64,000 nt of DNA. Origin: Chloroflexi bacterium AL-N1 (GTDB taxonomy: Bacteria > Chloroflexota > Chloroflexia > Chloroflexales > Roseiflexaceae). Positions 18,077-25,571 of the stretch are shown piece by piece (positions within the stretch are counted from its first letter, which is position 1; every line of letters starts with the position of its first letter). Made by a program: the position numbers and the translations under genes. The notes below the pieces were generated by a model. It was not told the origin of the DNA and did no database searches. It saw only the letters and a program-made list of their open reading frames with translations. The DNA is taken from positions 186,001 through 250,000 of the forward strand of contig WYDT01000001.1 of the NCBI GenBank assembly GCA_013122435.1, given 5' to 3'.

Positions 18077-19180
18077 TTACTCATCTGGAGTGACTGATAC
18101 TTCTTGGACCTCAAGATCACCATCTGGCTCCGTAAGCAACGTACCAATAACCCAACCAGTTCCATCAGCACTACTAATCTGGGAGCTTTCGCTACGGCGA
18201 TCACCAAGCCTAATTAAAAACCATTCATTGTCAGGTGAGGTAGCCAGGAACACAACATCATCACCAACACTCACCGTACCAATGCGTTCACCAGTTTCAC
18301 TATCTGGCGCAGCACGAACATTTGCAGTTGTGAGGACTGACCCAATAATAGGCTCTGTCGTATCCGCATCGACAACCTCTGCTTCCTCATCTGGTTCATC
18401 TGCCGCAGCAGCAACAGCAGGTGCTACCGTTGCTTCAGCGGTTGGTTCGGGAGTGGGGGCTAATGAACCTATGACACCTTCAGGTGGTGGCCCCAAACCG
18501 ACCATCGTCAACTCTTCCTGTAAAGTCGTAATAACACTCCATGCAACCACTAACCCAACTAACATCAAGACACAAGCAACAGCCGTTTTTACGAGATCAG
18601 CGCCACGTAATAATACATTTTGATTACGCATCTGGTCTAATGCGCTTTGTGCTGATCCTGCGACAGGTTCTCCCCAACTTGTGCGGCCCTGATCGTGGCG
18701 CGCAACACGGTATAAATCAACCAGGGCACGTGCATCACCCAGTACTGCTAACGCACGAACAGCACTCCAGCGCACGTTGCTATTCGGATGTCGTAATGCT
18801 TCGATCAAAGCGCCAGTAGCACGCCCGTCACCTATTTGGCTCAGCGCCTCGGCTGCACGATACGCTGTCAGCCAGGGACGCCGCGGATTGAGCGCTTCGT
18901 TCAGTGCTGGCACGGCAGCGTCACCAATTTCCACAAGTTCTTGGACTGCTGACTGGTGAAGTTCATGTGCAGGATCGCCCAGTGCCGCAACCAGATTTAC
19001 AATACGCTCACGCAATTCTCCGCTTACCGTAATGGTGCGGGTTTGGGGCGGCGATTGGGCTGGAAGGCGCTGTGTGGCAGATGCAATGTTACGAATCACC
19101 TGACCAACCTGCGTCACTCCAGCAGTACCATTGGGAAAATTGTCTGTATTCCGCGGCTCAGTTCTATCCTGTTTTTCCAT
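18077..19180 (-). CDS. HEAT-repeat membrane protein with extracellular SH3 domain
   Basis: 367 residues. After about 45 polar residues come two or three HEAT/PBS-lyase-type repeats (about 50-165; ALSQIGDGRATGALIEAL and RALAVLGDARALVDLY). One membrane helix follows (about 185-210, TAVACVLMLVGLVVAWSVI), then an acidic Ala/Glu/Pro linker and a bacterial SH3 domain (about 285-355: TTANVRAAPDSETGERIG, DGTGWVIGTLL). The topology suggests cytoplasmic HEAT repeats and an outside SH3 domain that may contact cell wall. It is first in a run with mltG, which fits a role in envelope growth, by inference. No enzyme motif is seen. Confidence 0.85.
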   Translation of the reverse strand: MEKQDRTEPRNTDNFPNGTAGVTQVGQVIRNIASATQRLPAQSPPQTRTITVSGELRERIVNLVAALGDPAHELHQSAVQELVEIGDAAVPALNEALNPRRPWLTAYRAAEALSQIGDGRATGALIEALRHPNSNVRWSAVRALAVLGDARALVDLYRVARHDQGRTSWGEPVAGSAQSALDQMRNQNVLLRGADLVKTAVACVLMLVGLVVAWSVITTLQEELTMVGLGPPPEGVIGSLAPTPEPTAEATVAPAVAAAADEPDEEAEVVDADTTEPIIGSVLTTANVRAAPDSETGERIGTVSVGDDVVFLATSPDNEWFLIRLGDRRSESSQISSADGTGWVIGTLLTEPDGDLEVQEVSVTPDE

Positions 19181-19253
19181 TGTTTCTCACACCTTAAAAC
19201 CACAGATGGTATGGGTTGAGTTTGTGTTACATGTCTCATCTTTGTGGTTACTG

Positions 19254-20465
19254 TTAATTTTTCGGTCCTAAACGATCTGGCCAACGCTGGACTATCGCGT
19301 CAAAAATAGCTTGTGCACTTTGCTGTTGTGCTTGTCGTGGTAATGGATGGGCACCATCACTGTCAAGGATTGTTACCTGACTCTCAAGTTGGCCAATACT
19401 TGCCACAGCTTCATTGGCAATAATCATATCAAGCCCTTTACGCTCAAGCTTTGAACGGGCATTCTCCAGTAAGTCCTCCGTCTCCGCAGCAAAGCCAATT
19501 TTAATAAAATGACGTTGTTCTGCTAAACCAGCCAAAATATCTGGATTACGAATCAGCTGCACTGCGAACGTCTCATCATTACCCTTCTTTATTTTGTGAG
19601 ACACCGGGGCTGCTGGCCGAAAATCAGCGACTGCAGCCGCCATCACCAGCAGATCAGCATCGGCTATGGCGGAGTGAACAGCATCACGCATGTCTAAAGC
19701 TGTTTCGACATTGACTACCTCAACTGCAGTTGGTGGCGTCAGCGATGAAGGCCCACTAATGAGGGTCACCTGAGCACCACGATCACGAGCCTCAGTGGCG
19801 AGCGCATATCCCATACGTCCACTTGAGCGATTACCGATAAACCGCACTGGATCAAGTGGCTCATGTGTGCCAGCAGCGGTAACCACCACCCGCCGCCTAC
19901 GTAATGCGCCCTTCTGTTGAGCCAGCAATGCGCGTAGATGGCCATCTATCTCAGCCACTTCTGGCATACGACCCTGCCCCACCACATGTTCAGCCATGCG
20001 GCCATATGCAGGAGCTATAACCGTCATACCACGTCGTTGCAATACCGCAATATTGTCCTGAGTCGCAGCATTCGCATACATAAGCGGATTCATTGCTGGA
20101 ACACATAAAACAGGTGCAGTGGTAGCTAACACTGTGGTCGTGAGCAAATCATCACTGATACCTGCTGCTAAACGTGCAATAGTATTGGCAGTAGCAGGCG
20201 CAATAACTACCAGATCAGCATGCTGCCCCAGCGATACATGCCCAACAACCCCATCTTCCGGAAGCGACCACATATCGGTAAGAACATGTCGGCCAGTCAG
20301 AGCCTGGAAAGTTGGTATACCCACAAAACGCTCAGCCGCCTCCGTGAGTATAACATCAACTATAGCACCATCAAGTGTAAGATTACGTGCAAGCTCAACT
20401 ATCTTGTAGGCAGCAATACTACCACAAACACCTAAAATAATATGTTTATCAGTTACCGCGTTCAT
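19254..20465 (-). CDS. coaBC: Phosphopantothenoylcysteine decarboxylase / phosphopantothenate-cysteine ligase
   Basis: Bifunctional coenzyme A biosynthesis enzyme: ligates cysteine to 4'-phosphopantothenate, then decarboxylates to 4'-phosphopantetheine. I chose ATG 20465 (MNAVTDKH), six codons after an upstream in-frame start. The CoaC flavoprotein half has GVCGSIAAYKIVEL, the active-site His in GHVSLGQHADLV, APATANTIARLAAGISDDLL and PAMNPLMY. The CoaB half begins RRVVVTAAGTHEPLDPVR and has NRSSGRMGYALA and the KIKKGND loop. 403 residues, standard length. It lies upstream of the HEAT/SH3-mltG-aroE run with a 73-base gap. Confidence 0.96.
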   Translation of the reverse strand: MNAVTDKHIILGVCGSIAAYKIVELARNLTLDGAIVDVILTEAAERFVGIPTFQALTGRHVLTDMWSLPEDGVVGHVSLGQHADLVVIAPATANTIARLAAGISDDLLTTTVLATTAPVLCVPAMNPLMYANAATQDNIAVLQRRGMTVIAPAYGRMAEHVVGQGRMPEVAEIDGHLRALLAQQKGALRRRRVVVTAAGTHEPLDPVRFIGNRSSGRMGYALATEARDRGAQVTLISGPSSLTPPTAVEVVNVETALDMRDAVHSAIADADLLVMAAAVADFRPAAPVSHKIKKGNDETFAVQLIRNPDILAGLAEQRHFIKIGFAAETEDLLENARSKLERKGLDMIIANEAVASIGQLESQVTILDSDGAHPLPRQAQQQSAQAIFDAIVQRWPDRLGPKN

Positions 20466-20552
20466 CGGGGCGCATTTTAGCATTGTGCGGTACGGGCGTC
20501 AACATCAGCACCTACCTTTGAAAGAGCAGCAAAATGTGACAACCCATAGCAT

Positions 20553-21176
20553 TTAGGGACGAATTCTACGTAGAATAGACGTTAATCGATCATAATCGTC
20601 CTTTAGTAAAGATGCGATCTCGCGCCCTGCACGGACCAAAAACTCACGTTCATTCTCAGGACTACGCAAACGGGCACGTGCCGCTATGCGTATGGTAGCA
20701 GCAAGCAATTCATCACTGGGAATTTGATAAGAAAATAACACGGTGCGGAAGAAATCCATCGTTTCTGAAAAACGAATCACCTCCGTCTGTTCACATGGGT
20801 AGACACTATAATGAACTGGTGGTGGATGCGGAGGAAGGTACTGGTAGATACGATCACCTTCGACAAAACCTATCGTGATAGCAGAAAACTCGGTCTGTAG
20901 GACTTCAGCCAGATCAGGATACTCACGATAAATCTCCTCATCATATAATTCGCGACCAGCATATGTTCGGCCACGTACCAAGGCACGGCCACCCGGTTCT
21001 TTGCTTCCCGTCCGAATATCATACACGAGTCCATAGACGGACATACCCTCAGTACATGTCTGAGCACGTATTAACGCACCAAAAGTAGGCGCTTCTAACA
21101 GCTCGTACGCACCTGTTGTAAACTCTACCGTTGTCGATTCGATTACTTCACCAACACGTAATTGCACAATACACAT
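20553..21176 (-). CDS. Uncharacterised protein with HAS-barrel-like N-terminus
   Basis: 207 residues, cytoplasmic, no signal or membrane helix. The N-terminal half (VGEVIESTTVEFTTGAYELL, APTFGALIRAQT, YGLVYDIRTGS) resembles the HAS-barrel found at the start of HerA-type ATPases and in small standalone proteins of Chloroflexota and cyanobacteria. The C-terminal half is helical and charged (AATIRIAARARLRSPENEREFL, EIASLLKDDYDRL). No HerA ATPase is adjacent. The HAS-barrel call comes from sequence pattern only and is tentative. It ends 70 bases before the coaBC start and could be co-transcribed with it. Confidence 0.7.
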   Translation of the reverse strand: MCIVQLRVGEVIESTTVEFTTGAYELLEAPTFGALIRAQTCTEGMSVYGLVYDIRTGSKEPGGRALVRGRTYAGRELYDEEIYREYPDLAEVLQTEFSAITIGFVEGDRIYQYLPPHPPPVHYSVYPCEQTEVIRFSETMDFFRTVLFSYQIPSDELLAATIRIAARARLRSPENEREFLVRAGREIASLLKDDYDRLTSILRRIRP

Positions 21177-21230
21177 CCTATTTCATATTTGCTTATTATG
21201 CTTAATGTTAACCACCGTAAAAATACTTCA

Positions 21231-21259
21231 TTGCGTTGCCCATAAGCACGTGCTATAAT
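21231..21259 (+). promoter_or_regulatory. Sigma-70-type promoter upstream of the pseudokinase
   Basis: TTGCGT (21231-21236), 17-base spacer, TATAAT (21254-21259). It points toward the pseudokinase gene with a leader of about 265 bases. The tRNA-Gly promoter at 58710 has the same -35, spacer and -10. The 354-base gap 21177-21530 otherwise shows no gene I can recognise. Confidence 0.55.
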
Positions 21260-21530
21260 CCTTTGGAATGCAGACTTATAGATAATTTTAACAACCCACG
21301 CCGACCATATTTACAAGCAATTCCGTGACGAAAGACTCCTATCGTGGTATCCTCTTTAGTTACAGTTGCAAAAACAATATACGCAAGTTTTCTTATATTG
21401 CACGTTTATCATGAAGGATACCATATGTAAACAGTTCCTCAAAAGCAAACTCGTTCCGCATGTATACGTGTTGGGGCAATTGTCGAACAACGTATTTGAT
21501 ACCCTTTTGAGGGACAACTGATTACAGCTT

Positions 21531-22982
21531 ATGACAGATACAACACCAACTGCACCACTTATATTACACAATCGCTATCATATCAAAGAAAAGCTAGGCA
21601 CCGGACGACTGGCGGTCGTTTATCGGGCAGAAGATGAACGCCTGCAACGCTCCGTCTTATTTCACATCCTGCGAAAGGATCTGCTCAAGCAAGCGCCCCT
21701 ACGCCAGCGATTCGTGCAGGAGGCCCATGACCGCGCACGTTGCTCACACCAATCGTTGTTAGAGATCTATGATAGTGGTGAAATTTCAGGCCGTCCATAC
21801 ATGATTACTGAGTTTGTAACAGGGCACACATTACGTGAACTCGGGGCACTCTCACTTGATGAAGCCTTACTCTACTTTCGCCAGATAGTGGGAGCTGTAG
21901 CAGCCTGCCAGACTGCCGGTGTCCCGCATCCACCAGTGAGTAGTAACAATATTATGGTGGTAGCAGAAGGACATGTAGAATTGTTAGAAAACTGGCAAAC
22001 GTCACAGGCCGATGTCATCCTGGATACGGCTCGTTATCGTGCCCCAGAACACGCTCAAGGTCAGCGTTCAACGCAGACCAGTACTGTGTATGCCCTGGGC
22101 TTATTGCTCTTTGAGCTGTTAACAGGACAACGTGCCGTTGAAGGGACCGATCCCAAACAGGTAGCCCAGGCACATGTAACGGCTCATATTCCATCACTCT
22201 CTGATATACGACGCACACTCTATCTGCCATCTCTGGAAAAATTGCTGCAGCAAGCAACTGCACGTAACCCACAAGAGCGCATACCCGATGCAACAGCGCT
22301 TGCTCAAGAACTTGATACGATGCGCCGTACTATTGGTAGTGATACGAAGCGCCTTCCAACACCCCCAGTACGTCCACCCAGCTTGCGTGAAAGGCTGAAT
22401 CGCACTGCAAGCGGTTTTGCACCACAGCAGGTCAGCCGCCCTCGTACTACAACCGATCAAATACCCCGCCAATCAGAGGCTGCACAACCAGCACCCCAGT
22501 ACAACTATCAAGCACAAAATCGCAGTCGATCCATCGTTGGTATAACCGTCTTCTTTCTCATGTTTTCTATGACGGCTTGCGGTACCTACTATTTTGCAAC
22601 ACTGGCCGTTGAGCGATTTGTCAATTTTGAATTCCCACGTCCGTCGCTGGGTATATCACTACCATCCGGCCTGGCACCTGAGTGGCTTACTGGCTTTATT
22701 GGTGGTCAGGGTGAGCCTTTAGTGATTACGGTGAGTCCGGGTGTGCCACTCAACGTCCGTGAGGAGCCGGGATTAAGCACCGCAGTTCTGGGAGTCGTCA
22801 GCAATGGCGATCAGGTACGCTGGCTCGGCGATGTCGAAACCGTCGATGGCGTTCCATGGATTTATGTTCGTGGTCCAGTAGATGTACAGGAAAACGGCGA
22901 AGTGACCGAACGAGTCATCGAAGGTTGGTTGTCAGCCAACTTTGCACAGACGCTCTCTGGTGAGGCTGTGCAATTCCAGTAG
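21531..22982 (+). CDS. Membrane-anchored Ser/Thr pseudokinase with SH3 domain
   Basis: 483 residues. The N-terminal kinase fold (about 14-270) aligns with Hanks-type bacterial kinases (YHIKEKLGTGRLAVVYRA, YRAPEHAQGQ, YALGLLLFELLTGQRAVEG), but catalytic residues are missing. The VAxK lysine is His45 (SVLFHIL). The HRD-K-N loop reads HPPVSSNN, so the catalytic Asp and Lys are gone. DFG reads ENW (153-155). It should not transfer phosphate by the normal mechanism. A linker, one membrane helix (about 345-368) and an extracellular SH3 domain (about 405-480; VPLNVREEPGLSTAVLG) follow. By analogy with PASTA kinases it may sense cell wall and act as a scaffold. A PfkB kinase follows after 32 bases. 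Confidence 0.88.
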   Translation: MTDTTPTAPLILHNRYHIKEKLGTGRLAVVYRAEDERLQRSVLFHILRKDLLKQAPLRQRFVQEAHDRARCSHQSLLEIYDSGEISGRPYMITEFVTGHTLRELGALSLDEALLYFRQIVGAVAACQTAGVPHPPVSSNNIMVVAEGHVELLENWQTSQADVILDTARYRAPEHAQGQRSTQTSTVYALGLLLFELLTGQRAVEGTDPKQVAQAHVTAHIPSLSDIRRTLYLPSLEKLLQQATARNPQERIPDATALAQELDTMRRTIGSDTKRLPTPPVRPPSLRERLNRTASGFAPQQVSRPRTTTDQIPRQSEAAQPAPQYNYQAQNRSRSIVGITVFFLMFSMTACGTYYFATLAVERFVNFEFPRPSLGISLPSGLAPEWLTGFIGGQGEPLVITVSPGVPLNVREEPGLSTAVLGVVSNGDQVRWLGDVETVDGVPWIYVRGPVDVQENGEVTERVIEGWLSANFAQTLSGEAVQFQ

Positions 22983-23014
22983 CCGTTGCATACTATGATG
23001 CCTATTTTCTACCC

Positions 23015-23950
23015 ATGACAATTCTGGTTGTCGGAGATGTAAACGCGGACGTCAGCGCAACAGTAGGTCATTTTCCCTTTGAGGGTGATGATAGTTCGAT
23101 CAACACGCTTCAGTGGGGCAGTGGCGGTTCTGCGGCCAATGTGGCCACCGCCCTTGCGTTACTGGGACAACCCGTACAGTTGGTCGCCCGTGTTGGCACC
23201 GACCCAGCGTCTCAGATCGCATTGCGTGCCGCACGCACGGCTGGCGTCGATTGTACAGCCATCCAACATGACCAAGACCAAGCTACAGGGCTCTGCTTTG
23301 TGGCCATTTCACCCCATAGTGAGCGTACGTTTTTTAGTTTTCGCGGTGCAAATAGTGCACTCACAGACGTCTCTGAGTATGCGCTCCCCAACGAATGGAG
23401 CTGGCTCCATATCGCAGGCCATGCCTTAATTGAAGGGCAGCAACAGAACACCACGTGGCACTTGATAGAGCAAGCCCAACGACACCATGTTCCTATTTCT
23501 CTGGACCTTTGTTTGCCGCTGGTACATACACGCGCAAACGATATTCACAGACTTATTCCGCAGCTACAGATACTTTTTGCCAACAAACCAGAACTGTTGG
23601 CACTCTTTCCAGACATGTCAGAAGAGCTGATACCTGCGATCTTTTCAGAAACCGAACCTCCACCACCATTGCTGGTGCTGAAATTGGGTGCTTCCGGCTG
23701 CAAGATTATGTCTGGTCAGAAACAGCTCACGTCATCTGCTATTCCTATCAAGGCCATTGACTCGACCGGGTGTGGTGACGCGTTTGTCGCAGGCTTTCTG
23801 GATCGCTATCTCAATCACTGTACGTGGCATAATTGTGCTCTATATGCGAATGCCGTTGGAGCTTTAACGGCCATGTGTTATGGTTCTGGTGAAGCCTTAC
23901 CAAGCAGCTTACAAGTTTATACCTTTATAGATACGCACTACCCACCATAA
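23015..23950 (+). CDS. PfkB/ribokinase-family carbohydrate kinase
   Basis: ATP-dependent sugar kinase of 311 residues. The N-terminal signature WGSGGSAANVATALALLG binds the sugar. FFSFRGANSAL lies in the substrate lid region, and the C-terminal signature IDSTGCGDAFVAGFL holds the anion hole and catalytic Asp. The substrate cannot be read from sequence; ribokinase-, fructokinase- and nucleoside-kinase-like members share these motifs. It is followed after 11 bases by a BtpA/SgcQ-family gene, so the two are almost certainly one operon, probably in use of a sugar or sugar phosphate. Confidence 0.9.
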   Translation: MTILVVGDVNADVSATVGHFPFEGDDSSINTLQWGSGGSAANVATALALLGQPVQLVARVGTDPASQIALRAARTAGVDCTAIQHDQDQATGLCFVAISPHSERTFFSFRGANSALTDVSEYALPNEWSWLHIAGHALIEGQQQNTTWHLIEQAQRHHVPISLDLCLPLVHTRANDIHRLIPQLQILFANKPELLALFPDMSEELIPAIFSETEPPPPLLVLKLGASGCKIMSGQKQLTSSAIPIKAIDSTGCGDAFVAGFLDRYLNHCTWHNCALYANAVGALTAMCYGSGEALPSSLQVYTFIDTHYPP

Positions 23951-23961
23951 GGAGCATAATC

Positions 23962-24819
23962 ATGCCAAAACCGATCTGGAAGGAACGCATGGATGCACTG
24001 CAAATCACTGACCTTAATGATATTTTCCGCACAGCGAAACCCATCATTGGCATGGTGCATTGTTGGCCACTCCCCGGTGCACCGGGCTATACTGGCTATG
24101 GGATTCAGACCATTGTTGACAACGCCCTGCGTGATACGTATGCCCTGGCCGAGGGCGGTGTAGATGGAATCATTGTTGAAAACATGTGGGATATCCCCTA
24201 CCGGGTCGGGCCACACATAGCACCCGAAAGCATCGCTGCCCATGCCGTGGTGGCCCATGCGGTTCGTGAGGCCATTGATATACCCATGGGTATTAACGTT
24301 GTACACAACGGTAGCACGGCTTTACTGGGTATTGCGCTGGCATCTCGTGCCGATTTTATACGTGTGTGTATGTTTACGGGTGCTGGCGTATGGGATGCTG
24401 GCTCATGGGACGAAGGCTGTGCTGCCGATCTGCTACGCAGACGCAAGGAGCTTGGCGCTGAGCATATCAAAATCCTGGCCGATGTTGATAAAAAACACTC
24501 GGTACGTTTTCCAGGAATTGATCTGGCAACCCACATGCAATGGACCTGCTTCTTTGGGGCTGACGCGTTGATCGTCTCAGGAACAATGACGGGCGATGCA
24601 CCAGATCTCGATAAAGTACGGCAGGCAAAGCGGCTGGCCGGTAACCAACCAGTACTCATCGGGAGTGGTACCACCATTGATAATATTGTTGCCTTCATGG
24701 GAGTAGCTGATGGTGTGATTGTAGGCTCAAGTATTAAAGAAGATGGCCTTTGTGAACATCCTGTAAGCAGAGAACGTGTTCGCATCCTTATCCATGCAGC
24801 CCGTGTACACGCAGAATAA
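23962..24819 (+). CDS. BtpA/SgcQ-family TIM-barrel protein
   Basis: 285 residues, cytoplasmic, with an AAGGAG ribosome site (23948-23953) before ATG 23962. Family marks: PIIGMVHCWPLPGAPGY, EGGVDGIIVENMWDIPY, ILADVDKKHSVRF, DALIVSGTMTGDAP and DGVIVGSSIKEDG, a phosphate-binding TIM-barrel pattern. In cyanobacteria BtpA is needed for photosystem I stability; elsewhere, as SgcQ in enterobacteria, the gene sits in sugar operons. Here the partner is a PfkB kinase, so a carbohydrate role is more likely. The biochemical reaction is unknown. Confidence 0.92.
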   Translation: MPKPIWKERMDALQITDLNDIFRTAKPIIGMVHCWPLPGAPGYTGYGIQTIVDNALRDTYALAEGGVDGIIVENMWDIPYRVGPHIAPESIAAHAVVAHAVREAIDIPMGINVVHNGSTALLGIALASRADFIRVCMFTGAGVWDAGSWDEGCAADLLRRRKELGAEHIKILADVDKKHSVRFPGIDLATHMQWTCFFGADALIVSGTMTGDAPDLDKVRQAKRLAGNQPVLIGSGTTIDNIVAFMGVADGVIVGSSIKEDGLCEHPVSRERVRILIHAARVHAE

Positions 24820-25028
24820 TGGCACTAGCTTTCTTCAAGCCATGTCCAAGATAAAGAATCTGTGAGGAACCGACAGTACTTTCTCCCTCACAGCAACTAG
24901 TACCCACGGTGTTACCTGTACAAGACCTATGTGTGATTGAGGATACCAAAGTCAACTGTTAGAATATAGTTGTCCAGGGGCTTATACAACAATTATTTAC
25001 ATCGCTGCCACGCCCCGCAATAGTTATA

Positions 25029-25277
25029 GAACCTGTCAGTCTAATCGGTCAGCTGTGACGCATCGCAGTAACATCGTAGCCACGTTCTAGCTAACATCGC
25101 AGCACACAACGCAGTTAACATCGTAGCACCATTACAACTAACGTCGTAGCATCATCCTACCAGACAATGTAGCGACAATCCAGTTAACGTCACAGTCTCG
25201 TTGTAGCATCATTCCAGCCCGGTCATTAGCCAGACCGAACATCGTAGCTCACATTTCAACACTAGGCTGACAGGTTC
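25029..25277. repeat. Degenerate 23-bp-period repeat array inside a 14-bp inverted repeat
   Basis: Cores like AACATCGTAGC begin at 25070, 25093, 25117, 25140, about 25163 and 25186, a spacing of 23-24 bases, with a further copy at 25238. The block is enclosed by GAACCTGTCAGTCT (25029-25042) and its near-perfect inverse AGGCTGACAGGTTC (25264-25277). The 752-base gap 24820-25571 holds this array and the foldback at 25371-25440, and no gene I can support. Spacers are not conserved as in CRISPR and the repeats are too short and variable. Confidence 0.75.
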
Positions 25278-25370
25278 AAAAAACATACCACCGCATGTAA
25301 GGTTGGGTAATCAGGTCGTTTTTGCACCAGCACTTCAACCACTCCAGATCCCCACTATGCTCCTGGTATG

Positions 25371-25440
25371 AAAAAACGAGTCTCTTTTCCTATCAACGTA
25401 GTCTTTCATTCTTGCCATTAGGAAAAGAGGTTCGTTTTTT
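25371..25440. terminator. 22-bp foldback with A/T-tailed arms, possible bidirectional terminator or MITE
   Basis: Arms AAAAAACGAGTCTCTTTTCC.. (25371-25392) and ..GGAAAAGAGGTTCGTTTTTT (25419-25440) pair at 20 of 22 positions around a 26-base loop. The A-run and T-run on the outer edges would terminate in either direction. The large loop is unusual for a simple terminator, so a small mobile foldback is the alternative. Confidence 0.55.
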
Positions 25441-25571
25441 TATGTTCAAATTGAATCTCCTCACACGTTCAGCTTTACTGGATCATCATGTTGACACCAC
25501 CCCCTTGATGACCTAGAATACTAAAACACGTACACTCAATCCTATCAATAGTTCCACTATGTATTACGTAT

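Noticed and set aside
24860..24893. Terminator CTGTGAGG / CCTCACAG after the BtpA gene
   Set aside because: Only 8 base pairs, an 18-base loop and no T-run; too weak to list.
25070..25248. CRISPR array
   Set aside because: The cores are 11 bases, degenerate, and spaced 23 bases start to start, leaving 12-base spacers; no cas genes.
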